Below, piece after piece: positions 1-13,406 of a stretch of DNA of 64,000 nucleotides. Position numbers and translations under genes: made by a program. The notes under the pieces are model-generated. The model had not been told where the DNA came from. It saw only the letters and a program-made list of their open reading frames with translations, and searched no databases. Source of the DNA: Austropuccinia psidii (taxonomy: Eukaryota; Basidiomycota; Pucciniomycetes; Pucciniales; Sphaerophragmiaceae); the NCBI GenBank assembly GCA_023105745.1, contig JALGQZ010000002.1, forward strand, positions 83,221,785 to 83,285,784, given 5' to 3'. How positions within the stretch are numbered: position 1 is the first letter of the stretch; the number at the start of each line of letters is the position of its first letter.

Positions 1-429
1 TTAATATTCATAAAATGTGGGGAATTACAGTCTTCTTGATTATATGACCTGTATTTCAGTTAGGTTGGAAATTGTGGGAAATTTAATTCTTTTCCATGGT
101 GATGATATTCCTAGTTGAAATCCCTGGTCCCTGTACTTGAATTGATCTCTATCTCCTTCCATACTAGGGTCCTTTACCCTCATGATTACTAATAATCCTG
201 ATTACAGTTACACATGTACTTTTCTGTAGATTCATTATAGCTGTTAACAAGAATTAAATTATGATTATGCAAAGCTTGTGTAACCCTTTTTGTAACACCC
301 CCTTTTTCCTTCCTATGACTTTTTTTGGAACCCCTACTGCCTTACTCCTTCCTCTAAACACTTTGTAATCCTCCAAACCTTCCATGATACACCACAATAG
401 CCACCTTAACCTTTTTCTTTAAGAATTAA
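1..429. other. Unassigned sequence left of copia remnant
   Basis: No convincing coding region, RNA gene or repeat is visible here. It probably belongs to the same decayed copia element whose RNase H remnant follows, but no motif supports that. Confidence 0.4.
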
Positions 430-984
430 TAATGTAACTTTTTTCTAGTTTGTCCATTAATCTAAACTGGCACAAGTTTACCATAGCACTTGTGCAAAGG
501 CATTGGTATTTGACTCAAACGTGGAATGCAATACAATTATGGTTTTTTTGGATGAAAAGTGGGGAGGTGATCAGGCCAGGTCTCCTATGTGGAGCACCTG
601 TTATTTGTAACTTGAAACAGAAAACGTTTATAGCCTCATTGACTTGTCAAGAAGAATATATGGCTTGTTCTTATGCTTCCAAAGCCTGTATGTGGGTCCC
701 TCAGGGTCTAACCAGCATGGCAGGACATTTCACACCAACACTTCTCTTGGAAAAAAAGCAGAAATCCAAATAGCTACATATAGAAGAAGAAGAAAGAACT
801 CAAGGAACATCAGATGTGAATTTGTTACAGCTAACAAAGTACCAGTGGAAAATCAAATCAAACTCCTATGGATAGGTACAGAGGAACAGAAGGCCAACAT
901 TATGATAAAAACCCTAGGAGAAAACAAGTTTCAACAATTCTATGACAAAATCCTTGAGTAATTCAAATGTTTTTCAGGGAGGAG
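430..984 (+). pseudogene. Ty1/copia Pol C-terminus (RNase H) remnant
   Basis: Two short overlapping frames carry the end of a copia-type polyprotein. Around 590-690 the reading resembles the copia RNase H block in which a lysine-rich strand is followed by a TCQEEYMA motif, close to the usual T/S-C-E-A-E-Y-M-A. Around 880-955 the reading QKANIMIKTLGENKFQQF matches the terminal copia block (usually ADIFTK.L....F..). The two parts sit in different frames, so there is at least one frameshift, and nothing upstream is intact. A purine-rich tract (CAGGGAGGAG) at about 976-984 sits just before the LTR, as expected for a plus-strand primer. Copia assignment is by motif recognition. Confidence 0.7.
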
Positions 985-1587
985 TGTCATGGAATATGCT
1001 AGAATAAAGGGTAATAATATGTTATTCTTATATGCAAAACATGCATGTTTTGTAACTACTATAAATACTAATAATTCTCATACATTAGTCACTCCCTTAG
1101 AGCATCTCCACCAGTGTTTCTATATTCTGGAGCACTAAAAGACAAGATATCTCCCGCATTCTGCAGAATAACTACTTGAATTTATGTGTCATTTTTTCAG
1201 TGTAGGTATGTGGGGATGCAAATTATCAATTTCAAAGAAAGAGTGTTTTTTTTCTAATTGAGTAGGGGTTGTTGAGTGATGTTTTTAATGTTCTAAATGC
1301 AAGTTTTACACATAATGATGATTTTTGTGGGAGCTAGAGGGTTTCCAGATCTGGCAACCCAAGGTCATTTTTTAGCTACAGAGCTAAATGAAATTTTCCT
1401 TTAGCAATGCTGGTAGGGCAGTATTTTTGGACATGCAATGCTGGAGGGGATGCTCTTAGGGGAGTTTTTACATTTTCAATTATCAGCTCATGTTTTGTAT
1501 TTTAGTAAAATTCTAATAGTTATGGGAAATGCACACCAACCTCCACTGCATTAGGGAATCTGTTACTTATTGAATAATCTTCTCACA
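985..1587 (+). mobile_element. Copia 3' LTR, interrupted by a MITE
   Basis: The LTR begins with TGTCATGG immediately after the purine tract and probably ends near 1587 with ...TCTCACA, where element E0 starts. About 245 bp are LTR; the rest is the inserted MITE at 1100-1455. No second copy lies in the window, so the right boundary is inferred. Confidence 0.5.
1100..1455. mobile_element. PIF/Harbinger-type MITE (356 bp)
   Basis: The ends are inverted repeats (GAGCATCTCCACC on the left, reverse complement of GGAGGGGATGCTC on the right) flanked by a TTA duplication at 1097-1099 and 1456-1458, the target typical of PIF/Harbinger. It has no coding capacity. Its right half, read in reverse, resembles the left end of H1 at 13,550-13,650 (shared blocks TTTAGCTCTG and GGGTTTCCAAATCT-like). 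It also holds a hairpin, TTTAGCTACAGAGCTAAA, at about 1372-1389. Confidence 0.8.
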
Positions 1588-2224
1588 TTTGGTAAGATGT
1601 TTTGATATGAAACGTTTATTAAAAATCAAGTACTTTTCCTGTCCTAAAAATTTTTATAAGGTAAAATTTGATTGAAAATAGTATGAAATAAGATTTTTAG
1701 GAGAAAACCGGCCAATTTTATCATTTTTAGCTTCAAAAATATAAGCCAATAATACCATAAAGATTTGATTTTTTACCAACAATAAAGATTTATCCAAAAA
1801 TACTCTACTAGATATATTTAAGGCTACAAAAGAAATTTCTTCAAGAGAAAGTTCACTTGGAATTAATTTATCAAAGAGCTGAAGACAATTAATATAAGAA
1901 CAGAGTCTTTAAACAGAATATTAAAGAAAAAAATGCCCAAAAGTGACCATAGTAAATTTGAAAACAAAGTGACAAAGCTAACAGTGATTAAAGATTCTTT
2001 AATTCACTTATGGGGTGGTTCAATGGTAAAAATCATTACAATGATTTTTCAAATGGTTAAAAGTTTCAAAATTATTTACAAATTCTGGTTGGAATCTTCT
2101 ATTGATTGGTTTAAAGGTGTTTAAACCAATTGTAAAAGGAAAAGATTCTAACATGAAGAGAAAGGTTGGGCAAAGAAGACATTTTTTTATAGCCACTAAT
2201 TTTCTTACTTCAAAAGTAAAGTTT

Positions 2225-4124
2225 TGTGAGCCTTTAAGATATGACCACATATCCAAAAAGGTCAAAACAAGATTTCTGTAATAATTATACTTATAATAAT
2301 CATCTCAAAGACTAGTAAAAATACCATAAATAAGTACAAAATTTGCATTAACTCAGAATCTAATGAGTAAGCATGTGAAATAAATTACACCATTAGATTC
2401 CTCATGGTAAAATACACATATGTTATTTTTATGACATATCTGAAAAGTCAATAATTACTGAAGAATAAGTAATAATACCGTAAAAAAGGGAAAAGCCTTA
2501 TTTAACTCAGAAGCCAATGAAGGAAAATGTTAAATAAATTGTACCATTGAATTCTCCATACAAGACCACACATAAAACAATTATAAATCTAATCTCTAAA
2601 GTCAATATTGAAGGAATTAAGCTGAATATATGCACTTTTTTGGTCAATGCATATATTCATGGTTTTTAGCTAATATCTCTTGAAATAAACCAGATAGAGA
2701 GATAAACCAAAAAATAAAGTCACCACATAATTACTGTAACATCACAGATATGAAATTTATTTTACAAGTTTTAGACAAGGTTAAAACTTGTAATGGATTA
2801 TTGATTAAAATCAACGGAGCTGTTGACCACTTTGTTGTGAAAGTGGTCCAAACTTGAAAGAAAGTGGACATTCAGATTCTACTAGTTCATTCATGAGAAA
2901 TGATGTAATTTTTATTATAATATTCAAGGTATAACCCCTTGAAATCATGGTTTGAAGTTTTCAATATCAAATTTCAACAGAAAAGATGAGTTACAAGAAA
3001 AATCATCAAAAATAGAGTTTTCATGATTTAATTAAATTCTCTTCAAAGTTTATTAAGGGCATTCTAAGCTATCAGAATAGCTGTATTGTGTATAACTTAA
3101 AATTTCTTAATGATCAAAGTTTAAGCTTAAATTTGATCATTTATGATCACTGACTGTGATCTTACTGTAAGTTTAACAGTTATATAAGTGATAGAACTGG
3201 TGGATACTGTTAAATTATGATTAATAATAATAAAATCCACAAATTTTAGGCTTCTTCCAAGCCTATGATATCATCAAACTTAGATTTATAGTGATAACTC
3301 TAAATAATGGCATAATAATGAGATAAGATGGCTTGATCATGCCGTGATTATCACTAAACCTTAAATTATTGATCATTTCCAGTGGATACCATCATTACAC
3401 GTCTACTAGAAGTCTACGGGACTCTAGAAGGGAGTTATTTACTATAAATAGAGCTCTCTTTACTCTATTTTCCTCTCAGACGCATCAAAACATTAAAACA
3501 ATTAAATCAAGAAGGTAAAATCTTTATTCTTTATATAGAAATCTTTTATATTATTGAAGACCACAGGTAATCTTTATTATAATTATCATTTTTGACGTGA
3601 TTACTTCAATTGTTCTACTGTTTTTCTATAATTCTCTTAAAAATCACAAATCCACATAAAATCAAGAAAATTTGTAATTTCTCTTATTTTTTATTTGTAA
3701 ATACAATTTGAATAAATTGTATTTACATTATTTGGCATAAATGTATGCAAAAGTAAGTTATTTTCTCTTTATTATTGCTTTTAATAATTCTTTAATTAAT
3801 ATAAATAGTATTTATATCAATCTTTAACTTTAATATTAGTAATATTATTTTTATGAATTGTTTTTTATTAATAAAAAAACAATTTTATATTCCTTTATTA
3901 TTTGTTGGTAACAATAATAAAGTGCTTTATAATATATTAAGATATTTATTTATTATATCATTATATTTATTTAATAATATAATCATTTTTTATGCCTTAA
4001 TTATAATAATTCTTTATCATTAGAATTATTTTTTATCTTATTTACTTTATTTATAAGGAAATTCAGTGCACAATAAGTAAAATATTGGTAATTTTTACTT
4101 ATTGTTTCATAGTCAAACCTTACA
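2225..4124 (+). mobile_element. Solo LTR inside the E0 left LTR
   Basis: A 1.9-kb block absent from the right E0 LTR starts TGTGAGCC and ends CTTACA, the termini of the E0/E3 LTR family, here on the plus strand. It is bordered by AGTTT (2220-2224) and AATTT (4125-4129), a 5-bp duplication with one change. No internal region is present, so this is a solo LTR left by recombination between the two LTRs of a former element. Confidence 0.8.
3443..3450 (+). promoter_or_regulatory. TATA box of the solo LTR
   Basis: TATAAATA is followed by a pyrimidine-rich stretch (CTCTCTTTACTCTATTTTCC) with a CTCAGACGCATC segment about 25-30 bp downstream, a plausible start of the R region. A TGACGTGA motif lies at about 3593-3600, downstream of this box. 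Assignment rests on position and motif only. Confidence 0.5.
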
Positions 4125-5259
4125 AATTTACTCTTGTCAGTCATAACAAACAATCTTACAACAGAACAGCCATACCTGGCATCATTGAACCCTGTTTCAG
4201 ACCACAATCAGCCATTGCTATAGTAATACCTTGTTTTAAGCCTTCAAGACACGTCATAATGTGTGTAAGAGACCTAAAAACCCGTTAAAACTGTTTTTAC
4301 TATGATTGTTTCAACTTAAGGGTAGTTTTACCCTCTTGGAAACAGTTAAAACTGCCCTTGTTGGTATCAAAGCCTTATCATCAATTGAGTCACAGACCCT
4401 GTGACTCAATTCCAGGCCAAAAGTGATTAACTTTTGCATGGATTTTGAAGCCTCACACCTGTAAGCAAGAAGTTTGGGATTCTGGCTCCCTTGAAGCCAA
4501 GATTCCTTTTGTCCCTCCAAAATTAAGCTTCCCAGTTTTTTTTTCTTTAATTCCTCATCATGCAATATACTTGTAACTTAAAAATTCAATTCAATTGATT
4601 TTTACAGCTACACATCTGTAATAATTGATACCTCATATCTAAATTACAGTTCACTTATGTAATACACATGCACATTTTGACATTTCAATTGAAAATACTT
4701 CAGTTCCTCATAGCTTCTAAACCAAACACCACACCTCAATTTCAACCCAGAAGTTGATGGTTAACCCAACATGTGGTGTTAAGTAAATTAGGTTTTCAGG
4801 ATTTTCAATTTTTATACAGAAAATACTAAAAACTGAATTTAAGCTTATTTAGAGTTGAGTTACAGAAATTTCACCCAGGGGTGACCTCAACTTATTTCTT
4901 ATGAGGAGTCCAATGAAGAAATAATTTTCTTATGTTTATTTATTGAATAAAAATATATAATAGTTTTCATTTAAATTTTTTTCCAAAAATATTTTAATTT
5001 CAGTAATTTTGTTAAAAATTCATTCTTACTTGACTTTTTCAAGTAAAAATGTATTTTCATAATTTTAAATTTCAATGTAATTTTGTTTTTAAATTATCAT
5101 GAAATTTTCTATTTTTGTGTATGAATTTATATTTACACTGTCATTTTTGGCTTGATAATATAAATAAATTTATCTTATTTATAATTGTATCTTGTTTTAT
5201 TATTTGTGGTCTTTTGGGTATATGAAAATACCTCTAACGCTCACATTACCTCCCCCTAA

Positions 5260-8200
5260 AAAAAGAATATTACCATGTAATATTGTAATTTCTAGTGTTT
5301 TTGAACCTTTTTAAAAAGCTTGGTAGCTTCAGGTATGTTTTTTTTGCTAACCATTCATCTTCACAAGCTGGGTCACTGTACCTAACAAGGTATTCCCTTA
5401 CTTTTTTGGTTCTTAACTTCCTTTCTTTGAGAACTTAAGTGATTTTCCCAGTACCAGATGATTCAATAGGAGATATATGCTGGGGAACTTTATCTCTCAA
5501 ATTAAACCTTTTGAAATCACTATATTTATATGGTTTTACCAAGCTTACTGGAAATGTATGATTCTTATTGCTAGGTTCCTCAGATAATTCTACTTCAATT
5601 TCATTTTCTCCATGGATGGCCTTAATAACAAATGGTCCTGCAAAGGAGGCTTTGAGCTTTTTACATCCTTTGATGTTGTTGAAGTTAGTGGTAGATACAA
5701 GTACCAAATCTTCCCACTTCTAAATATGGTGTGGCATGTGAGCTGTCCCATTTGTCTTTGGCATATGCAAATGAGTCCTCCATGCACCTTACTGCATTCT
5801 TTCTAGCTTTTTCTAGCATTACTTTGAAGCTACTAGCTGTTGGATGTATTCCAAACAAATATTTCCTTAATTAATCTTGGGGTAATTTGGTATTCCATCC
5901 CTCCTCTAGAATAGCAGGAGTTTGATTGATACCGGCATTAATTGATGCTTTATATGTTGATTCCAGTTCTGGTAAGAGAGTACACAAATCATGGGTTAAC
6001 CCGTAACAATCTTCAAATTCAAGGCCATATGCACAAAATCTTCTCACAATATCTTCCAAGGTTTGGATCATTCTTTCAGCCAGACCATCAGTTTGTGGGT
6101 GGTAGTCTGTAGAGAAGGACAACTTTTTTCCAAATAATTGGTGAAGATTTGTCCATTGTGCTGAGGTAAATTTGGAATCTCTGTCACTAATGATATTTGT
6201 GAATATGCCAGTCCATGACACCACTCTATTCCATATCATAAGAGCTGTATCCATGGAGGTATCATCATTGTGAAATGGTATGAAGATTGGAGTATTACTA
6301 AATCTGTCAAAAATCACTAGGCATGAATTATATCTTCTATCTCCCCCTGGTGGTAGGCCAGTTACCCAATCCATATGGACAATTTCCCAAGGTTTTCTGG
6401 GTTCTTGTATTTTTATCATATTTCCAAGTCTTTTTCCAGTTTATTTATTTGAATTTTCACATCTGCCACAGGTTTTTAAATACTCCGCAACATCATTTTG
6501 CCACATTGGTCACCATATACAGGTCTTTATCTTTTCTCTTGTCTTGTCCTCAGAAAGGTGTCCTGAGAAGGGGCTGTCATGGAATTCTTTCAGTACAAGA
6601 TTGATTGAGGACCTTTCCACAACTGTCATTACACATGTATTCTTAGTTCTTTAGTAAATTGTACCATCCAGTAAGTGAAATCTACCTTCATGATATTATT
6701 TCTTACATATTTCATCTAACGCTTGTATCAATAAGCTGTCTTTACAGTATTTGGTAAGTAATTGGAATAGGATGCTAAAATTCTTATCTTGAGTATTGCT
6801 GTTTCTTACTTCTTCCAATAATGTTGTTTTCAGATCTGTAACACTTATTACTTCTCTTGAGATCTGTGGGGAAGCTTCTTCTGGCACATAATCAGGATTT
6901 TCAATATTATTTGGTAATTGACATTTTCTCATTCCATCTGCATTTTTATGAATATTCCCATCTTTGTGAACAATAGTCATATTACCTCTATACTCCTGTA
7001 TGGCTATTTGCCATCTGAGAATATGCCTGTTAGGTTTTTCATGTTTAAAAGTGATTTAATAGTGGTACAATATGTTATCAATTCAAAATCACATCCTTCC
7101 AGGAAGTAATTGATTTTTTCTAAATCCCAGAAAAGGCATAAACACTCCATCTGACTTGTCCCATATCTAGCTTCAGTTGGTTCTATTTTCCTGGATTTAA
7201 AACATATAGGTCCTTTCACAAATTTATACTTCATAATCTGTACCTGATGAAGTGCAGCACCTAGCCCATCCCTTGATTTATCAATATAAATCTTAAAGGG
7301 CATCTCAAAGTCTGGAATCAGTAAGAGTGGAGCAGTGGTCAAGACTTGTCTTAAATATTCAAAGTCTTTGACTTTATCAACAGTCATTTCAAATACTGTG
7401 TCTTTGTCACATAATTTATAAAGAGGCCTTGCTATGGATGCAAAATCTTTAATATGCTGCTGGTAATATCCTGCAAACCCCAAAAATGACTTAATTTCTT
7501 TTTTGTTCTGAGGCATAGGTTTCAGTCGCACTGCTGCAGCTTTGTTTTTGTCAATCCCAAGGGATAAACCAGATACTACATGTCCCAGTTCTCTGAGTTC
7601 TTTAAATCCAAAATTACATTTCTCTAAGGAAACTTTCATGCTTACAGATTGGATTTTTGTCAAAACACTTGATGATCTGTATATATGTTCTTTTCAAGTC
7701 TTGTAACAGACAATAATGTCATCAATGTAAATGATTAACCATCCTTCTTAAAGCTCTTCAGATAAGATTTCATTCATCATTCTTTGGAAGTGTGAATGTG
7801 CATTCTTGATACCCAAAGGCATCCTCAGATATTCATACACTCCACAATGAACAATAATTCTCAATTATTTTCTTGCCCTTGGTGTCACCACATTTTGATC
7901 AAATCCCTTAAGGGCATCCATAGTGCTTATATACACTGCTTGAGATATTTGGGTGAGGGAAAGTTGTATTTTTGGTATTGGGTACATGTCTGGAACAGTG
8001 TAAGTGTTCAGAGCTCTAAAGTCCCCAGCCATTCTAGATTTTTCATTATTCCATGCCACTATGACTGGTGTAGTTATCTCTACCTCCTTTTTGTGACCAA
8101 CCTTTCTTCTTGTCCCAAGGTTTAGAAGTTCTTTAATATGGATTTCCAGAGCTTCTCTTGATTTGGGACTTTCTGGATATGCAGGTCTTCTCAGGAATTG

Positions 8201-8860
8201 TGGGTAAGGTCTTTCAATATTAAGAATAATGTCAACTTCATGACCAAAAATTGCTTCCAGTGGCTCTTTATCTAACGAAAAGGCTTCTCTGTGGTCATAT
8301 AAAAAGGAAGCAAATTCACTTTCTTTTTTATGACTGAGATGAAGACTGATTTCAGCTTTATTAAACTTCTCATACTTGAGCTTTTCTAACTCTAAGCTTA
8401 CTGGTTATACTTTGCTTACTGTAATTTGTCTTTTAAACGGTAAAAGGCAAATTTTTGACGCTTATTGTCCCCAATAGTAAAGTATCTGTCTTTATTGATA
8501 TGTTAATCTATGCCATACATGAATAAGTAATCATTTCCCAATATAAAATAGGTACTAGAGCAGTTTTTGATAACAAATTAAACAGATATTCTTGAATTTC
8601 CATATATTTGTCGAAATATGATAGTAGTCTCAAATATGCCTAATGCTTAAATTGGATTACTTGCACTATTAAATTTTATGCCTTCAATTGGCAAAATTTA
8701 TCCTCAAAGCTTGGTACACAAGTTTTAAGAAACAATTTTCCAACACAAGAGCAGAAGGCTCTTGGGTCAAGTAAAAGCTTAGCAGGTTTTTTTGTCAATT
8801 ACCACTTCTGTTATACAAGGGTTACCAGCTGTATAACCTTTTCCCCTGTTTGTTTTGTTC
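5260..8860 (-). pseudogene. E0 pol remnant (RT, RNase H, integrase)
   Basis: Minus-strand fragments read in order from high to low coordinates. RT is at about 7865-8059 ([20 protein letters not shown]). The RT end and RNase H are at 7004-7663 ([30 protein letters not shown]). The RNase H tail and linker are at 6696-6980. The integrase core is at 5871-6419 ([32 protein letters not shown]). The GPF-type C-terminal integrase segment is at 5435-5707 (MVLVSTTNFNNIKG). These match E3 closely, but stops and frame changes separate every fragment, so no polyprotein can be made. Protease is too decayed to assign with certainty. Confidence 0.8.
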
Positions 8861-11130
8861 TTCATTCTTTGTGTATCTTGAATCTTTGATAAATCAAGCT
8901 AACCATTGCTTAATTGTTGCAAATGGGAGTAAGATTCCATGATGTCAAAAGTGGAATTGATATTTTCTATATCTTTTGAACATTCCAAAAATATTGATGA
9001 TTTATCATCTGATTTTTCCTCAATTACCTCAGCATCTTTTTAAACATCATGTTCTTTTTCAATGTCAATTTCATTTACTTTCCCCTTTCTTGGAAATGAA
9101 TTAGCTAAACTTGTGGTGCTCTGGAAAATATGGCACTTCCTGATTATATCTGCAGATTTATATTTCATGTTATTAGAATTTTCTTTGCAATTTTTTTCCA
9201 CATAATCTTGGCAAGGTGTATTAAACCTTGTTTTGAGATTCACCCTACTAAATCCAATTCTGGTTCTGGTGGTTACTTCTTCCAATATATTAATAATATC
9301 TTCTGCTGAAGATATTCAGTAGTCCTTTTTTTAACAGCATTCTCCAAATCACCTCCACATTGTCTTAGAATCTTTCTGTGAATCATAAATTCTGACATTC
9401 CAGGATATAATGCTGTTAATCTATATTTTTGTTGGCAAAACCATGGTAAAGCTCTATCTTTGTCAGAATTAAATTTGGAAGATTAAAAGGCTATTTCCAC
9501 CTTAAATCTCCAAGAATCCTTGGGCCATTTGTTAATGATTTGGGTTTTCCACCAATTTCAAATTTGGTGTCCATGTTCTTGTCTTAATTTGATACACCAT
9601 CTGTGGGCTTATCTGGTAAACAAGCTGTTAAATCTTTCTGTTACCAATCTGTCTGGTAATGGAAAATCTTCTTTAATCATTTCAATACCCCTGATGAATT
9701 ACATATGGTCATATTCTCCTTCACCACTGAGTGAGGCCATTCCTTACGTTTTGGTACTTCTTTCAACAGTGTTTAGCCCATTGATGAGTCCAAGTTATGG
9801 AAAGAGGTGGAAAGTTAATTCTTTAGCTGTGAATTTTCTACATCCAATACTTGTGGGTTGGAAATTATGGTACCCTCATTTTGATTCAGAAGTGTAGACA
9901 TTCTTGGGAAGGCTTGCAGTAATTGTTCAATATCATTCATTTTACTGTTGCAAAAACTTTGAGATTTTCTGAGCTCATGTTGGAAGCTTTGTATTAAATT
10001 TATTATTTCAATTTTATAAATTTCTTACTTATGTGTTAATTCTTGCCATATTTCTTTCTGTCTAGTATTATGAGAAATGACTTGATTCAACTTCATTGTT
10101 ACTTTTGATACTTCTCCTTGTGAGGTTTTAAAATAATTTTTCAAGGCAATTGTGTATGTCTCTACTTCAGGAAGTGAATTTGAAATATCATCAAGGAATT
10201 TCTTATTATCTTCTTTGATAATATTTATGGCTTGTTTTATTCTTGTTTCAATTATGTTATCAATATTGAATTTAGAATATTTGTGTGTTATTTCTTTAAT
10301 AATTGAAGATTGTTCATTTATCTTATTTCAAAATTAATTGTCATTATTAGAAGCTTTAATTTTTCTTAAAACCTTTTCTAAAAACATAAGTGTTTCATTT
10401 ATTTGGCTTGGACTTAAGACGTTTGTTTTAAGATTGTTACAAATTGATGAATTTTTATCAGAAATATTACTTTTCATGTCATTTATAGCTATGCACAAGT
10501 TTGTAATTCCATTCAGAATATCACAAATAATTTCTGATGTTTTAGTCTGGCTTCCTCCTTTTTCTGTAATTCCCTCATTGTTATGGCCATCTGAAATACA
10601 TTTTCCATGGCATCCTTCTAAATCTTTGGGATTCTGTAGCCCTGGATGTAAGGTTTTGTAGCTGGTGCTTTTCCTTTGCCCTTGTTCTGAGCTTGTGGCG
10701 GTTTTTTCACGCTTAAATTTTTGTTGATGGCTACTGGGGCTGTTTTTGGCACTTTCTTGGGTGGTGGAGGGTTGTTTTTCCTCCATTCTACTGTCAAACA
10801 CATCATGTTCTTCTTTTCCATCAATGGATGCCATCCATTGAGTAAGTTGCAAGTGTTGTGATGGCCCAGAAATTTTCTCACATTCAGGTAAGAATTCATG
10901 CAGTTTTTTCACAGATCTTAAAGGATCTGGTACTCTTTATGCTGCAATGCATTGTTGTATGCCTTCTGGCTGGCTTTGTAAATTGACACTGAGTCTTCTT
11001 GTGGTGGTTTCAGCTCTGTTTGAAGGTAATGCAGCATTAACAGCTTCAGAATGGCATAATTTATTAGTTTTCTATTCATTTACTTACCCTTGTTCTTCTG
11101 TAACTGATTGGCCCCTGCCATAATCACGTC
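8861..11130 (-). pseudogene. E0 gag remnant, with overlapping frames
   Basis: Gag starts near 11125 (ATGGCAGGGGCC after TTGACGTGA, comparable to the E3 start context). It continues in pieces; the clearest is 10334-10912, where a frame is open for 192 codons. In the same DNA the +1 frame (10618-10899) is open and reads MNSYLNVRKFLGHHNT..., clearly related to the E3 overlapping ORF. Downstream, 9040-9285 reads the region just after the gag core with ITRTRIG-like and zinc-knuckle-like residues. Stops and frameshifts are frequent. Confidence 0.65.
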
Positions 11131-11662
11131 AATGACCTTTTTGGGAGCTGCCTGAGGGGTTATAGCTGGCCTCTGATCTGGTTGAGGGAATATTTATGAT
11201 CAAAAAGATTAAAAATAGTAATTTTACATTAAAAAACTTACTATTGCAAAATTTCTTTGCTTCTGAAGGGTATTACTTAGGTCCAAGTTAACTTATTCAG
11301 AAGAAATTGGCTCTGGTTGGTTTTTTTGAGTTATAATAACTGTGCTATTATAGTCAGAATTGGCAGTACCGGCAGGAATAATGATATGGCCTGTTCATGC
11401 AGTTTCAATATTTTCTTGTCTTACCATATTTTCATACCACAAAATTAATGAAGAGATCAATTAAAAAAGTAAAAAAAGATTTTTCAAAAGAGAAATTAAA
11501 AAATAAAGCCTCACTTATAATATGAAAATGTTTTATTTTTTATGGATTTTTTTATTTAGAAGTATTTTTATGGATTTTTTAAATTTTTCAATATAAGAGA
11601 AGTGATTTAAAAATAGTAAAAGAAATATTTCACAGGTAAAATATCATTCCTTGGCCCCCTAA
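11131..11662 (-). other. E0 leader
   Basis: This lies between gag and the 5' LTR of the minus-strand element. Read on the minus strand it contains a GTAAGT followed by a T-rich stretch and CAG-type acceptors before the gag start. That arrangement resembles an intron but is unproven. The segment next to 11662 (reverse complement of TTGGCCCCCTAA) aligns with the putative primer-binding site of E3. Confidence 0.4.
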
Positions 11663-13406
11663 TTTAAGGTGTGGACATGAAACTTTGATTAAAAATCAAG
11701 TACTTTTCCTGTCCTCAAAATTTGTATAAGGTAAAAATTGATTAAAAATAGTATGAAACAAGATTTTTATAAGAAAAAACACCAATTTTATTTTTTTTGA
11801 CTTTATAAGTATAAAACAATAATTTTATAAAGATTTATTGTTTTACCAACAATAAACATTTATGCAAAAATACTCTACAAGAGATATTTAAGGCTACAAA
11901 AGAAATTTCTTCAAGAGAAATTTCAATTGTAATTAATTGAGCATAGAACTGCAGGAAATTAATATAAGAACATAGTCATTAAAAATATTATTAAAGAGAA
12001 AAAAACCAAAAGGGACCAGAGTGAATTTGGAAACAAAATGATAAATTCAACAGTGATGAAAGATGCTTTAATTAACTTATGTGGTGGTTGAAGGGTAAAA
12101 ATGATTATAATGATGTCTTCACATGTCTAGAAGGGTTAAAATGATTTAAAAACATTGGTTTTAATATTTTATTGATTGTTTTAACAGTGTTTGAACTAAT
12201 TATAAAAGGAAAATATTTTAACATGAAGAGAAAAGTGGGGCAAAGAAGACATTCTTTTATAGCCACAAATTTTCGTACTGCAAAAGTAAAATTTATTCTT
12301 TTTAGTCATGGAAAACAATCTGACAAAAGAAAAGCCAGTTATGGCATCATTGAACCCTGGTTTAGACCAAAAAAGGGCTGTTTTTAGCCATTTTAGACCC
12401 TTAAATCAGCCATTGTTATAGTAATACCTGGTTTTAAGCCTTGAAGACACATCAGAATGTGTGTAAGAGACCTAAGATCCAGTTAGAACTTTTTTTACTA
12501 TGATTTCTTCAGCTTAAGGGTAGCTTTACCCTCTTGGCAACAGTTAAAACTGCCCTGGTTGGTATCAAAACCTTATAATAAATTGAGTCACCGATCCTGT
12601 GAGTCAATTCCAGCCCAAAAGTTATGAACTCTTGCATGGATTTTGAAGTCTCACACCTGTCAGCAAGAAATTTGGGGGTCTGGCTTCCTTGAAACCAAGA
12701 TTCCTTTTCCCCCTCCAAAATTAATCTTACCAATTTATTTTTTCTTTAATTCCTCATCATGTAATATATTTGCAATTTACACATGCAATTTAAATGAGTT
12801 TTACAGAGACACAACTGTAATAATTGATACCTTGTATGTAAATTACAGTTCACTTATGTAATACATGTGCACATTTTGACATTTCTATTGAAAATAATTC
12901 AATTCCTCATAACTTCTAAACTACACACCACACCTCAATTTCAACACAACATGTGGTGTGAATGAAATTAAGGTTTTGAGGATTTTCAATTTTATACAGA
13001 AAATACTAAAAACTTAATTTAAGCTTATTTAGAGTTGAGTTACAGAAATATCACCCAGAGGTGACCCCACCTTATTTCTTATGAGGAATTCAATGGTGAA
13101 CCAATTTTCTTATGTTTATTTATTGAATGAAAATTTATAATAATTTTTTATTCAAATTTTTTTTCCAAAAATATTTTAATTTTAGTAATTTTTTTAAAAA
13201 TACATTTTTACTTAATTTTTTCAAATAAAAATGTGTTTTTATAATTTTTAAATTTTAATTAAATTTTCATTTTTTTTGTATAAATTTATATTTTAATTTT
13301 AATTTTTTTGTTTTGATAATATAAATAAATTTATTTTATTTATAATTTTATCTTGTTTTATTATTTGTGGTCTTTTGGGTATATAAAAATACCTATAAGG
13401 CTCACA
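11663..13406 (-). repeat. E0 right LTR (5' LTR of the minus-strand element)
   Basis: It begins at the point aligned with the E3 terminus and ends GGCTCACA at 13406. It is uninterrupted and about 1.74 kb, and matches the left copy with many substitutions, showing an old insertion. Confidence 0.75.

Larger units (their letters stand above)
1590..5245 (-). repeat. E0 left LTR (3' LTR of the minus-strand element)
   Basis: It aligns by eye with 11663-13406 over its whole length apart from the insertion at 2225-4124. Shared landmarks include AAAAATCAAGTACTTTTCCTG near the start, a TATGGCATCATTGAACCCTG-like segment in the middle and GGCTCACA at the end. Confidence 0.75.
1590..13406 (-). mobile_element. 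E0: decayed Ty3/gypsy element
   Basis: This is a full-length but inactive gypsy element coding on the minus strand. The two LTRs are 1590-5245 and 11663-13406; after removing the inserted solo LTR from the left copy both are about 1.75 kb. In minus orientation the LTR begins TGTGAGC and the internal region begins with a TTAGGGGGCC-type primer-binding segment next to 11662; a purine tract (reverse complement of TTACCTCCCCC) adjoins 5245. Gag and pol are related in order and sequence to E3 but carry many stops and frameshifts. I could not identify a clean 5-bp target duplication. Confidence 0.8.
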
